From NCBI RefSeq assembly GCF_016756395.1, contig NZ_AP018365.1:7258001-7322000 (forward strand): a stretch of 64,000 nucleotides of DNA. Direction: 5' to 3'. The position numbers and the translations under genes are program-made. Of this stretch, positions 32,729 to 40,265 are shown piece by piece. Source of the DNA: Streptomyces sp. SN-593. Lineage in GTDB: Bacteria > Actinomycetota > Actinomycetes > Streptomycetales > Streptomycetaceae. The notes below the pieces were generated by a model. The model searched no databases. It was given only the letters and a program-made list of their open reading frames with translations, and had not been told where the DNA came from. The number at the start of each line of letters is the position of its first letter. Positions within the stretch are counted from its first letter, which is position 1.

Positions 32729-33832
32729 GTGATGAGTGGCAAGGTCAGGATCGGCGTCATCGGAGCCAGCAGCCGGCCCCACGGCTGGGCGGCCCGCGCG
32801 CACCTGCCGGCGATCGCGGCGAGCGAGGACGTCGAACTGGCGGCGGTCTGCACCACGCGCCGGGAGAGCGCGGAGGAGTCCGCCCGGAAGTTCGGGGCGG
32901 AGCTCGCGTTCGACGACTACCGCGAGATGCTCGCGCGTGAGGACATCGAGGCGGTGTCGGTGGTGGTACGGGTCCCCTCCCACCACCAGGTCGCGAAGGA
33001 CGCGCTGCTGGCCGGCAAGCCGGTCTACACCGAGTGGCCGCTCGGCCGGACCACCGAGGAGGCGGTCGAGCTCGCCGAACTCGCCGCCGAACGCGGCATC
33101 GTCACGGCCGTCGGCCTCCAGGCCCGGGTGCACCCCGCCTACCGGTACGTGCGCGACCTGATCGCGGACGGCCACATCGGCGAGGTGCTGTCCTGCCGGG
33201 CGAGCACCGTGACGTCGGGGGCGCTGGCCAAGCGGACCGACTTCGCCTGGTCGGCCGCCGCCGACACCGGGGCCAACACGCTCACGGTGACCAACGGGCA
33301 CACCCTGGACACCGTGGTCTTCCTGCTCGGCGGCGCGGTCCGCACGCTCAGCGCGCAGACCACGACCCAGGTCAAGCAGTGGCACTCCATCGACGCCGAC
33401 GAGTACGTCGACGTCGACGCGCCGGACACCGTCATCGTCACCGGCACCCTCACGGGCGGTGCGACGTTCTCCTCGTACGCCAGCATGGTGCCGTTCGCCG
33501 GCGAGGGCTTCCGGATCGAGGTCTACGGCCGCAAGGGGACGCTGACGATCCAGGGCGACTACCACCCGCAGAACAGCGACCCGGTCCTGCGCGTGGCCCT
33601 GGGCACGAACGCGCTGAAGCCGCTGGAGGTCCCGGCGCAGTACGTGACGGTGCCGCGGGTCACCGAGACGATCCAGCCCTACGGAGTGGGCGTGGCGTAC
33701 CACGAGTTCGCCCGCTCGATCCGGGGCGAGGAGGGCGCGGCGCCCGACTTCGCCGTCGCGGTGACGCTGCACCGGCTGCTGGACGCGATCCGTCAGTCCT
33801 CGGCCTCCGGCGCCGTCGTCACCCTGGGCTGA
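32729..33832 (+). CDS. Gfo/Idh/MocA family oxidoreductase, Gal80-like
   Basis: This 367-residue protein has an N-terminal Rossmann domain (VRIGVIGASSRPHGWAARAH) and a C-terminal alpha/beta dimer domain. The usual EKP motif reads EWP at residues 102-104 (VYTEWPLGR), so the catalytic lysine is replaced by tryptophan. This EWPLG form is typical of Gal80-like proteins, some of which bind NAD without catalysis. The VHPAYRYVRDLI and NTLTVTNGHTLDTVVFLLGG segments are otherwise standard. GAGAGGAA precedes GTG 32729; ATG 32732 is equally possible. Its 3' end overlaps the convergent MFS gene by 40 bases. It may be a dehydrogenase of a sugar-like or cyclic polyol intermediate, or a sensor. Confidence 0.82.
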   Translation: MMSGKVRIGVIGASSRPHGWAARAHLPAIAASEDVELAAVCTTRRESAEESARKFGAELAFDDYREMLAREDIEAVSVVVRVPSHHQVAKDALLAGKPVYTEWPLGRTTEEAVELAELAAERGIVTAVGLQARVHPAYRYVRDLIADGHIGEVLSCRASTVTSGALAKRTDFAWSAAADTGANTLTVTNGHTLDTVVFLLGGAVRTLSAQTTTQVKQWHSIDADEYVDVDAPDTVIVTGTLTGGATFSSYASMVPFAGEGFRIEVYGRKGTLTIQGDYHPQNSDPVLRVALGTNALKPLEVPAQYVTVPRVTETIQPYGVGVAYHEFARSIRGEEGAAPDFAVAVTLHRLLDAIRQSSASGAVVTLG

Positions 33833-35085
33833 AGGTGCGCCCGTCGTTCCCGTCGCGCCCGCCGTGACGGTGCGACGGCCGCCAGCACGGCGATCCCCAT
33901 CAGCAGGCAGGGCACGCCGCCGGCCAGCAGGGAGAACCGTGCGCCGAACGCCGCGCCCACCCGACCCACGAGGGGCGCGCCGATCGGCGTCGATCCCTGC
34001 CAGCCGAGCGCCCACAGGGCCATCACCCGTCCGCGCATCTCGGGAGCCGCCGCGAGCTGCAACGTGGTCTTGGCCATCGAGTTGAACGTGATGGCGCCGT
34101 AGCCGACAAAGGCGAGCGCGACGTACTCGACCGCCCGGGTCGGCGCCAGCGCGGCGAAGTCGATCGCCAGCCCCCAGCCGATGGCCGCGTACGGCAGTCG
34201 GGTCCGCGAGCCGGTCGGCCTGCGGGTCGCCGCGGTGAGCCCGCCGACGATCGCACCGACCCCCATCGCGGCGGTCATGATCCCGTAGGTGGACGCGCCG
34301 CCGCCGAACGTGTCCGTGGCGATGAGCGGAACCGTCACCTGGAACTCCCAGGCGAGGGTGCCCGCCACGGTGAGCATCACCAGCGGGACCAGCAGGTCCG
34401 GGCTCCGGCGGACGTAGCGCAGCCCGGCGCGCAGCTCGCCCTTGGCGCGCGGCCGCGGCGGCCGGCCGCGGATGGCGGACTTGTCCATCATCGCCAGCGT
34501 GGCCAGCACGGCCGCGAAGGAGACCGCGTTGAGGTAGAAGCACAGGGTGAGGCCCAGGGCGCCGGCGGCCGCCCCGCCGGCCGCCGCGCCCAGCACGCGG
34601 GCGAGGTTGCCCGAGACGGAGTTGAGCGAGACCGCGTTGCCGATCTGGCCGTCCGAGACCAGCTCGGGAATGAAGGACTGCCGCACGGGAGTGTCGAAGA
34701 CCTCGACCAGCCCGAGCAGCACCGCGAGCACGTAGATGATCCAGACGTGCATCGCGCCGAGTTGGGTGATGACGCCGAACGCGCAGGCCAGGACCCCGGA
34801 CAGGAACTGTGTCACGTACAGCACGCGCTGCTTGTCCATGCGGTCGGCGATCACCCCGCCCTGCGGACCCAGCAGGAACAGCGGGCCGAACCGCGCGGCG
34901 ACGGTCAGGCCGAGCACCGAGCCGGAGTGGCTGAGGCTGAGCACCAGCAGCGACTGGGCGACCGTCTGCATCCACGTGCCGCTCATGGAGACGAGCTGGC
35001 CGAAGAAGAAGAGCCGGTAGTTGCGCGTGCGCAGTGAGGAGAAGGTGGCGCTCAGCAACGGAGCGCCGGGCGCGGGCCGGGGCAC
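33793..35085 (-). CDS. MFS transporter (drug/metabolite exporter type)
   Basis: This 430-residue membrane protein has about 12 hydrophobic helices, opening RTRNYRLFFFGQLVSMSGTWMQTVAQSLLVLSLS, the signature of the MFS_3/EntS-like subfamily, with the loop GGVIADRMDKQRVLYVTQ between helices 2 and 3. The start GTG 35085 follows GGGAGAGGA at a long spacing. The 3' end overlaps the Gfo/Idh gene tail to tail. Its promoter region is shared with the rightward SnoaL-like gene and contains island motifs, so it may export or import an intermediate of this catabolic system. Confidence 0.88.
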   Translation of the reverse strand: MPRPAPGAPLLSATFSSLRTRNYRLFFFGQLVSMSGTWMQTVAQSLLVLSLSHSGSVLGLTVAARFGPLFLLGPQGGVIADRMDKQRVLYVTQFLSGVLACAFGVITQLGAMHVWIIYVLAVLLGLVEVFDTPVRQSFIPELVSDGQIGNAVSLNSVSGNLARVLGAAAGGAAAGALGLTLCFYLNAVSFAAVLATLAMMDKSAIRGRPPRPRAKGELRAGLRYVRRSPDLLVPLVMLTVAGTLAWEFQVTVPLIATDTFGGGASTYGIMTAAMGVGAIVGGLTAATRRPTGSRTRLPYAAIGWGLAIDFAALAPTRAVEYVALAFVGYGAITFNSMAKTTLQLAAAPEMRGRVMALWALGWQGSTPIGAPLVGRVGAAFGARFSLLAGGVPCLLMGIAVLAAVAPSRRARRERRAHLQPRVTTAPEAED

Positions 35086-35121
35086 GGTTCGGCGTCCTCT
35101 CCCGGCGAGTGCCGGATCTCA

Positions 35122-35193
35122 GATCGTTCACGTAAATCGTTGAGTGATGTCGTGGACAAAGCCATTGACTAATGTTGTACAGCATCCTAACGT
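35122..35193 (+). promoter_or_regulatory. Promoter with island motifs and a quasi-palindrome
   Basis: GATCGTTCACG (35122-35132) and AAATCGTTGAG (35134-35144) form a tandem pair of the island motif. TTGACT (35165-35170) and TAACGT (35188-35193) are 17 bases apart and drive the SnoaL-like gene. Inside the spacer is ATGTTGTACAGCAT (35172-35185), a palindrome with one mismatch. Confidence 0.6.
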
Positions 35194-35276
35194 TCGGGCC
35201 GGTCGCGGTGACAGGTCGTAGCAGGTCGGGAAGCGCTCGACGGCACCGGACACCAACCAGCAGGAAGGTCGTCACG

Positions 35277-35714
35277 ATGGGATCACCGAGTCGCCCCGAG
35301 GGCTCCGAAGCCGTGTCCTTGCCGGCCGAGGACCGGGCCGCGATCCACGAGCTGATCGCGAAGTACACCGTCGCCGAGGACTCCGGGCAGGCCGACGACC
35401 TGGCCGCCCTCTTCACCGAGGACGGCCGGTTCACCAACAGCAAGGGCGTCTCGGTGGCCGGCCGCGAGGAGCTCGCCCGGCACGCGAGGAAGCGCTGGGA
35501 GAAGCCGGCAGCTCGGGACATCGTGCACTTGGTCGGTAATGTCACCGTCGAGGCGACCTCCGACGGCGCCCGTGCCGAGTCCGCCGCGATGTCCGTGCTC
35601 CGGCACGCGGACGGGTTCACCATCCGGGACCTGGTGTCCAAGGTCGACGAGCTTCGCCGCGAGGACGGCCGGTGGCTGTTCAGCAGCCGCACGATCGTCC
35701 CGACGCAGCGATGA
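35277..35714 (+). CDS. SnoaL-like / NTF2-fold protein A
   Basis: This 145-residue cone-shaped NTF2-fold protein has an initial helix (LPAEDRAAIHELIAKYTVAEDSG), then DDLAALFTEDGRFTNSKG, GREELARHARKRWEK and a C-terminal sheet (RREDGRWLFSSRTIV). It is about 40% similar by eye to the two proteins at 39.3-40.2 kb. Such proteins act as dehydratases, cyclases or isomerases with an Asp/His pair, or as small subunits of ring-hydroxylating systems, but no dioxygenase alpha subunit is nearby. AGGAAGG precedes ATG 35277. Function unassigned. Confidence 0.82.
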   Translation: MGSPSRPEGSEAVSLPAEDRAAIHELIAKYTVAEDSGQADDLAALFTEDGRFTNSKGVSVAGREELARHARKRWEKPAARDIVHLVGNVTVEATSDGARAESAAMSVLRHADGFTIRDLVSKVDELRREDGRWLFSSRTIVPTQR

Positions 35715-35792
35715 GCCGGCCGGCCGCCGGGAATGTTCGGGCCGCTGGTCCAGCGGCGCAGCCAGTCGGTTCCGCAACAAAGGAGAGAACGC

Positions 35793-36845
35793 GTGGATCT
35801 TCAGCGACTTCAGCCGGGAGTGCCGGGTGCGCGGGCACGCACACGGGTGCGTGCGGGTGCGTGGGTGGCCGCTGCCGCCGCCATGGCCATGGCGCTGGCG
35901 GCCTGTGGAGGTGGCGGTTCCGGGGGTTCCTCCGGGGGCACCACGACGAACGGGCTGATCAAGATCAGGGTCGGCAGCAGCCCGGGCAACGAAGACGCCA
36001 CCCCGTTCTTCGCCGCCCAGGCGCAGGGCTTCTTCAAGAAGAACGGCCTGGACGTCAGCGAGACGGACATCGCCGGCGGTGACACCGCCACCGCGGCCGA
36101 ACTCGCGAGCAAGTCGCTGGACGTCGTGATCGGCAACGCCTCCGAGTGGATCGGCGACATCGCGAAGAAGAGCATCTCGGGCAAGATCATCGGTGAGTAC
36201 ACCGACCAGAACTACGTGATCGTGGCGCGTAAGGGGATCACGGACGTCTCCCAGCTCAAGGGCAAGACGATCGGCATCTCCAGCGTCGGCGGCGGCGACC
36301 AGATCTACAACCTGGCGGTCCTGTCCCACAGCGGGATCAAGAGCGGCGACATCAAGCAGTTGGCGCTCGGCGGCACCGCCGCCCGCATCGGAGCGCTGGA
36401 GTCCGGCCGCATCGACGCCACCGAACTGCCGACGACCACGGTCCCCGACGAGCTGGAGAGCCGCATCATCCTCACCGGCGCGGCGAGCCCGGTGAAGCTC
36501 ATCTCCGGCGCCATCTTCGCCCGGCAGGACCTGATCGACTCCCAGGGGGCCGCGCTCAAGAAGTTCGTCACGGCGATGGGCCAGGCCGCCGACTGGGTCC
36601 GGGCCAACCCGAAGGCCGCGGTCGCCGCCTGCCAGAAGACCGGCTCCACCGCGGCCAGTTGCGCGAAGGACATCTCGATCGCGACCGGTCCGCAGTCCAA
36701 CGCCTACACCTGGTCGTCGACCTGCGCGATCAACCTGCCCGCGGTGCAGGGCACGCTGTCGGCGGTCGCCGCGCTGGTGCCGCAGGTCAAGGGGCTCACC
36801 GAGAAGGACGTCGCGGACACCTCGTTCGCGGGCACCAAACCCTGA
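35793..36845 (+). CDS. ABC transporter substrate-binding lipoprotein, SsuA/TauA type
   Basis: The 350-residue lipoprotein has an Arg-rich N-region, a hydrophobic core (AWVAAAAAMAMALA) and a lipobox LAAC. A Gly/Ser linker then leads into the NMT1/SsuA-like fold: IRVGSSPGNEDATPFFAAQAQGFFKKNGLDVS, GKTIGISSVGGGDQIYNL and GRIDATELPTTTVPDELES. GTG 35793 has AAAGGAGAG 6 bases before it. It should deliver the island's substrate to the permease at 31.8 kb. Two cysteines near the C-terminus (VAACQKTGSTAASC) may form a disulfide. Family ligands are sulfonates, taurine, thiamine precursors or aromatic acids; the ligand here is unknown. Confidence 0.9.
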   Translation: MDLQRLQPGVPGARARTRVRAGAWVAAAAAMAMALAACGGGGSGGSSGGTTTNGLIKIRVGSSPGNEDATPFFAAQAQGFFKKNGLDVSETDIAGGDTATAAELASKSLDVVIGNASEWIGDIAKKSISGKIIGEYTDQNYVIVARKGITDVSQLKGKTIGISSVGGGDQIYNLAVLSHSGIKSGDIKQLALGGTAARIGALESGRIDATELPTTTVPDELESRIILTGAASPVKLISGAIFARQDLIDSQGAALKKFVTAMGQAADWVRANPKAAVAACQKTGSTAASCAKDISIATGPQSNAYTWSSTCAINLPAVQGTLSAVAALVPQVKGLTEKDVADTSFAGTKP

Positions 36846-36857
36846 TCCGCAACCACG

Positions 36858-36902
36858 CGCGGCGCGAGGGCGGAGGCGGTCGGCCTCCGCCCTCGCGCCG
36901 CG
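36858..36902 (+). terminator. Perfect 20-bp hairpin terminator after the binding protein
   Basis: Arms at 36858-36877 and 36883-36902 are exact complements around the 5-base loop GGTCG. This is one of the most stable hairpins in the window. It begins 13 bases after the stop codon, so it probably stops or strongly reduces read-through into the hydrolase-fold gene. Confidence 0.8.
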
Positions 36903-36955
36903 TCCACAGCCGGTTCCCGGCCGGGCGACCGGCCCGAAGCGAAGGAGACGCGACC

Positions 36956-37774
36956 ATGCCCGACATCACCATCGACGACACGCTCACCATGCGGTACGAG
37001 GACGACTGCTTCGTCGAGCCCTGGCGCACGCCGGAGACCGTCCTGCTGGTGCACGGCGTCGGCGGCTCGATCGCCGAGTGGTACGCGTGGGTTCCGCCGC
37101 TGGCCGCCGAGTACCGCGTGGTGCGGGTGGACCTGCGTGGGTGGGGCGGGTCGAGCATCCCGCCCGAGGGCTACCCGTGGTCGATGGACCGCTACGCCGA
37201 CGACCTCGCGGCCTTCCTCGACGGCATGGGCCTGGACAAGGTCCACTTCGTCGGCACGAAGCTCGGCGGGCGGATCGGGCTGCACTTCGCCACGCGCCAT
37301 CCCGAACGGCTGCACACGCTGTCCCTGGTCTGCACCCCCATGACGATCCGGTTCGGGCCGGACGACCACGGGCAGCGGCTCCCGCGCGAGATCGGCGGCC
37401 GCGAGGGGTTGGAGCGCTGGGCGCGCGACACCATGGAGGAGCGGCTCGGAGCCGTCGACCCGGCGATGACCGAGTGGTGGGTGGACCTGTACACCAACTG
37501 CTCGCCGCGGGTCATGGGCGAGGTGCTGAGGATGGCGTGGGAGACCGAGGAGTACTCGCTGCTGCCGGGCATCGGCACGCCCACGCTGGTCGTCGACAGC
37601 GACGCCGAGACGCCGATCCCGGAGATCCGCCGGTGGCAGTCGATCATCCCCGACTCGGCCTTCACCGAGATCGAGATCAGCACCGAGGGCCGGCAGATCT
37701 CCGCCTCGAAGCCGGCGGACTGCGTCGCCGCCGTGCTGGACTACCTCCGGGCGCGCCGGCCGGAGGGCCGCTGA
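36956..37774 (+). CDS. Alpha/beta-hydrolase-fold protein lacking catalytic Ser and His
   Basis: The 272-residue protein has the fold of MhpC-like hydrolases: VLLVHGVGGSIAEWYAWVPPL with the oxyanion HG, and VVRVDLRGWGGSSIPPEGYPWSMDRYADDLAAFLDGM. At the nucleophile elbow, where G-x-S-x-G is expected, it reads VGTKLGGRIGL, placing Lys102 at the serine position. The histidine loop reads EGRQISASKPAD with Arg246 where GHxPxxExP normally has His. The acid strand PTLVVDSDAETP keeps Asp. It therefore cannot be a serine hydrolase. Possible roles are a lyase, decarboxylase-like or isomerase reaction, or a binding function. It starts at ATG 36956 after GAAGGAGA. Confidence 0.85.
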   Translation: MPDITIDDTLTMRYEDDCFVEPWRTPETVLLVHGVGGSIAEWYAWVPPLAAEYRVVRVDLRGWGGSSIPPEGYPWSMDRYADDLAAFLDGMGLDKVHFVGTKLGGRIGLHFATRHPERLHTLSLVCTPMTIRFGPDDHGQRLPREIGGREGLERWARDTMEERLGAVDPAMTEWWVDLYTNCSPRVMGEVLRMAWETEEYSLLPGIGTPTLVVDSDAETPIPEIRRWQSIIPDSAFTEIEISTEGRQISASKPADCVAAVLDYLRARRPEGR

Positions 37775-37775
37775 C

Positions 37776-37845
37776 GGCTGAGGGCTGAGGGCTGAGGGCT
37801 GACCGCTGAGGGCCGGGGGCCGGGGGCCGGGGGCCGACGGCTGGT
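37776..37845. repeat. 7-bp tandem repeat (GGCTGAG then GGCCGGG), about 10 units
   Basis: Perfect seven-base periodicity runs for 70 bases: GGCTGAG three times, GGCTGAC, CGCTGAG, GGCCGGG three times, GGCCGAC and GGCTGGT. The array fills the gap between the convergent alpha/beta-hydrolase and propeller genes, starting at the hydrolase stop codon. Two related unit types suggest expansion after a point change. Confidence 0.9.
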
Positions 37846-37867
37846 CGGCCGGCGGGTCCGCGACGCC

Positions 37868-39040
37868 TCAGAGCACGGCCATCCACTCCATCGTTTCGCG
37901 GCCGACGTCGATCGGCCAGCTCCCGGCGGGGTCGAGCGCCGACCCGCTGATCCGGAACGCGGCCAGGGAGGCGGGGACCGTCCGCAGCCGGCCGTCCTCG
38001 CGCACCGCCATCGGCTTCATGTTCGCCACGAGCAGCAGGCGTCCGGTGGGGTCCACCGAGAAGGTGCGGGGGAAGATGCCGCCCGTCTCGACCTCCCGCA
38101 GGACCTCGGTGCGGCCGCCGAGGCCGCCGATCCCCAGCACGCTGATGCTGTTCCGGCCGCCGGCGAAGACCGGGGGCACCTCGGGCGTGACCCAGCCGGG
38201 ACCCCGCTCGCCGCCGCCCTCGATCCCGTCGGCGCGGTTGGACACGTAGACCAGCCGCCCTTCCGGGTGCACGTGGAGGGCGGCGGCGAGCTGGCGCGGC
38301 GCCGGCTCGCCGGGCGGCAGCAGCGGGGTGACGGCCAGCGGCTCGTCGTGCACCCCGGCCTCGTCCAGGCGCAGGGTGACGAGCTGGTTCTGCGGTTCGA
38401 GCGCGACGAACAGCAGCGGGCGGGTCGGGTGGAAGTCCACGTGCCGCGGGTTGAACAGCTCCACCCCGCCCTTGCCGGCCAGGTCCACGGTCCGCTCGGG
38501 TGTGACGACCCCGTCGCGGTAGGACAGCACGTTCAGCCGTCCGGGCACCGCGGCGCGGCCCGGCCCCTGCGCCCAGCCCCGGCTCGGCACGATCAGCCGG
38601 TCGCCGGCGGGCGTGACCCGTGCCTGGTGCGCGTAGACGCCGAGGTCGAGGTCGGGGGAGGAGGGCTCGCCCGGGGCCAGCGTGCCGTCGGGCAGCAGGG
38701 CGTGGACCGTGAGGCCGGACGGCTCGTTGTAGACCACGATCAGGTGCCTGTTCTCCGCGTCCACGGTCAGGTGGATCGGCCGGTCCCGGACCGGGACGGG
38801 CTCCTGGAGCAGGACCGGCCCGTCGGGGTCCCGGCGCACCGCGCACAGGAAGTACCGTCCCGCGGACCCGGGCCCGCGGTCCGCGCAGGCGATGTAGGCG
38901 ATCGGCAACCGCCCGTGGGGCCAGCCGTACTGCACCCGGGCGGGCATGGTGAGGGCGCCCCGGTGGGCCAGTTCCGGCCCGTCGGTGCGCAGCGTCCACA
39001 GGTGCAGGTCCGGCCCGATGGCCGCGAGAACGTCAGGCAC
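37868..39040 (-). CDS. Lactonase-like beta-propeller B
   Basis: This protein of about 390 residues consists of propeller repeats: RVQYGWPHGRLPIAYIACADRG, RPIHLTVDAENRHLIVVYNEPSGLTVHAL, FNPRHVDFHPTRPLLFVALEPQNQLVTL, ALHVHPEGRLVYVSNRADG and GIFPRTFSVDPTGRLLLVANMKPMAV. GTG 39040 (GAGCGAGG upstream) is preferred because the paralogue at 41.2 kb begins at the equivalent place. It resembles 6-phosphogluconolactonase-family proteins but contains a distinct NMKPMAV block shared with the paralogue. The two probably act on related lactones or dimerise. The leftward promoter region near 39.1 kb carries TATATT followed by GTTCATC, close to the island motif. Confidence 0.78.
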   Translation of the reverse strand: MPDVLAAIGPDLHLWTLRTDGPELAHRGALTMPARVQYGWPHGRLPIAYIACADRGPGSAGRYFLCAVRRDPDGPVLLQEPVPVRDRPIHLTVDAENRHLIVVYNEPSGLTVHALLPDGTLAPGEPSSPDLDLGVYAHQARVTPAGDRLIVPSRGWAQGPGRAAVPGRLNVLSYRDGVVTPERTVDLAGKGGVELFNPRHVDFHPTRPLLFVALEPQNQLVTLRLDEAGVHDEPLAVTPLLPPGEPAPRQLAAALHVHPEGRLVYVSNRADGIEGGGERGPGWVTPEVPPVFAGGRNSISVLGIGGLGGRTEVLREVETGGIFPRTFSVDPTGRLLLVANMKPMAVREDGRLRTVPASLAAFRISGSALDPAGSWPIDVGRETMEWMAVL

Positions 39041-39100
39041 GAGACCTCGCTCAGCTCCGCCGGCGCGCCACTCGGCGACGCCGTGTTGCTGAACAGAGTA

Positions 39101-39197
39101 GATGAACAATATACGCCCTGTCGCCGACGACGCCGGAACTGTTTCCCGGATTCTGTCATCAAAAGTGTTGACCAATCTGGGGGATTGTAGCTAGCGT
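39101..39197. promoter_or_regulatory. Divergent promoters between propeller B and SnoaL-like B
   Basis: Rightward: TTGACC (39168-39173), 18 bases, TAGCGT (39192-39197). Leftward: TATATT, then GTTCATC on the minus strand (within 39101-39112) gives a -10-like box next to a variant of the island motif. The region is AT-rich relative to its surroundings. Confidence 0.5.
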
Positions 39198-39273
39198 CCG
39201 ATGACAACGGCGTTACGAACGGTCGACTGTTCCGGTCGGCGGGGTGACGCGTGGACCTGCCGAGGAGCTTGCG

Positions 39274-39699
39274 ATGGGGACCCTGGAGACGACCGTGCTG
39301 ACCGCCGAGGACCGGTTGGCGATCCACCAGCTGCTCGCGGAGTACAGCGTGTACGAGGACTCCGGCGCGGCGCAGGAGTGGGCGGCGCTGTTCACCTCCG
39401 ACGGGCGGTTCGTCAGCAAGGCGGGCAAGGAGACGGTGGGCCGCGAGGCGCTGGCCGCCTTCGCCACCGAGCGGTGGAAGCGCCCGGAGGTGCGCCGGTG
39501 GGTGCACTGGGTGAACAACGTGACGATCAAGCCGGTGCCCGAGGGCGCCGAGGCGTTCTCGTACGCGATGGTCGTGGAGAAGTCGGAGGACGGCACGTTC
39601 TCGATCGTGAACGTGCAGGCGAAGCGGGACACGCTGCGCGTCGAGGACGGGGCCTGGCGCTTCCACGTCCGCCGGGTCGAGGTCCTCCAGGCCTCCTGA
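39274..39699 (+). CDS. SnoaL-like / NTF2-fold protein B
   Basis: This is a 141-residue member of the same group as the proteins at 35.3 and 39.7 kb: LTAEDRLAIHQLLAEYSVYEDSG, EWAALFTSDGRFVSKAG, GREALAAFATERWKR, VRRWVHWVNNVTIKP. The conserved Asp and the His of the WVHW strand could form the polar site of the cone. GAGGAG lies 6 bases before ATG 39274. It is 35 bases from its tandem paralogue, so the two are probably co-expressed and could form a heteromer. No reaction can be assigned. Confidence 0.82.
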   Translation: MGTLETTVLTAEDRLAIHQLLAEYSVYEDSGAAQEWAALFTSDGRFVSKAGKETVGREALAAFATERWKRPEVRRWVHWVNNVTIKPVPEGAEAFSYAMVVEKSEDGTFSIVNVQAKRDTLRVEDGAWRFHVRRVEVLQAS

Positions 39700-39734
39700 C
39701 GGGCACGCACCGAAGGAGAAGGGGAGCGCACAGG

Positions 39735-40154
39735 ATGTCAGACGCGTTGACGCCGGACGACCGGCTCGAGATCCGGGAACTGTTCGCACGCTGGAGCCGT
39801 GCGGAGGACACCGGTGCCTCCGAGGACTGGGCGGCGCTGTTCACCGAGGACGGGCGCTGCTCGAACGGCCGCGGCGAGACGATGCGCGGCCACGCGGAAC
39901 TCCTGCGCAACTCGCAGGAGCGGTGGCGCAAGGCGACCGCGCGCCGCAGCGTCCACTGGATGGGCGAGGCCGTGATCGACCCCGCCGAGGACGGTGCGCG
40001 GGCACGCCACACCTCCATGCTCATCGAGACGGTCGACGGCGGGGGCTACCGCATCCGGAGCCTGTCCGAGCGGACCTACGACGTGTGCAGGCCCGCCGAC
40101 GCGTGGCTCATCAGGTCACGGGAGTTCCGGCGGCTGCCGGCGTCGGAAGACTGA
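39735..40154 (+). CDS. SnoaL-like / NTF2-fold protein C
   Basis: This 139-residue third copy has LTPDDRLEIRELFARWSRAEDTG, DWAALFTEDGRCSNGRG, GHAELLRNSQERWRK, RRSVHWMGEAVIDP. The segment RAEDTGASEDWAALFTEDGR is very close to protein A. Three such paralogues within 5 kb, always beside transporter or propeller genes, is unusual and suggests successive steps on chemically similar intermediates. Confidence 0.82.
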   Translation: MSDALTPDDRLEIRELFARWSRAEDTGASEDWAALFTEDGRCSNGRGETMRGHAELLRNSQERWRKATARRSVHWMGEAVIDPAEDGARARHTSMLIETVDGGGYRIRSLSERTYDVCRPADAWLIRSREFRRLPASED

Positions 40155-40265
40155 CCGGCCCGGGACGGACCGGCGCCCCGCGCGGACCGGCCGCCCGGGC
40201 ACATCCCCACCTCAGGACCAACACCGTTTCCCTAGTGCGGAAACCATCGGGAAGGCACGAGAGCG

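Noticed and set aside
32567..35692. Very long leftward open frame (over 1000 codons) across the permease, Gfo/Idh and MFS region
   Set aside because: It runs antisense or out of frame to three clear genes, is Arg/Gly/Pro-rich with no domain, and reflects the high GC content that suppresses stop codons.
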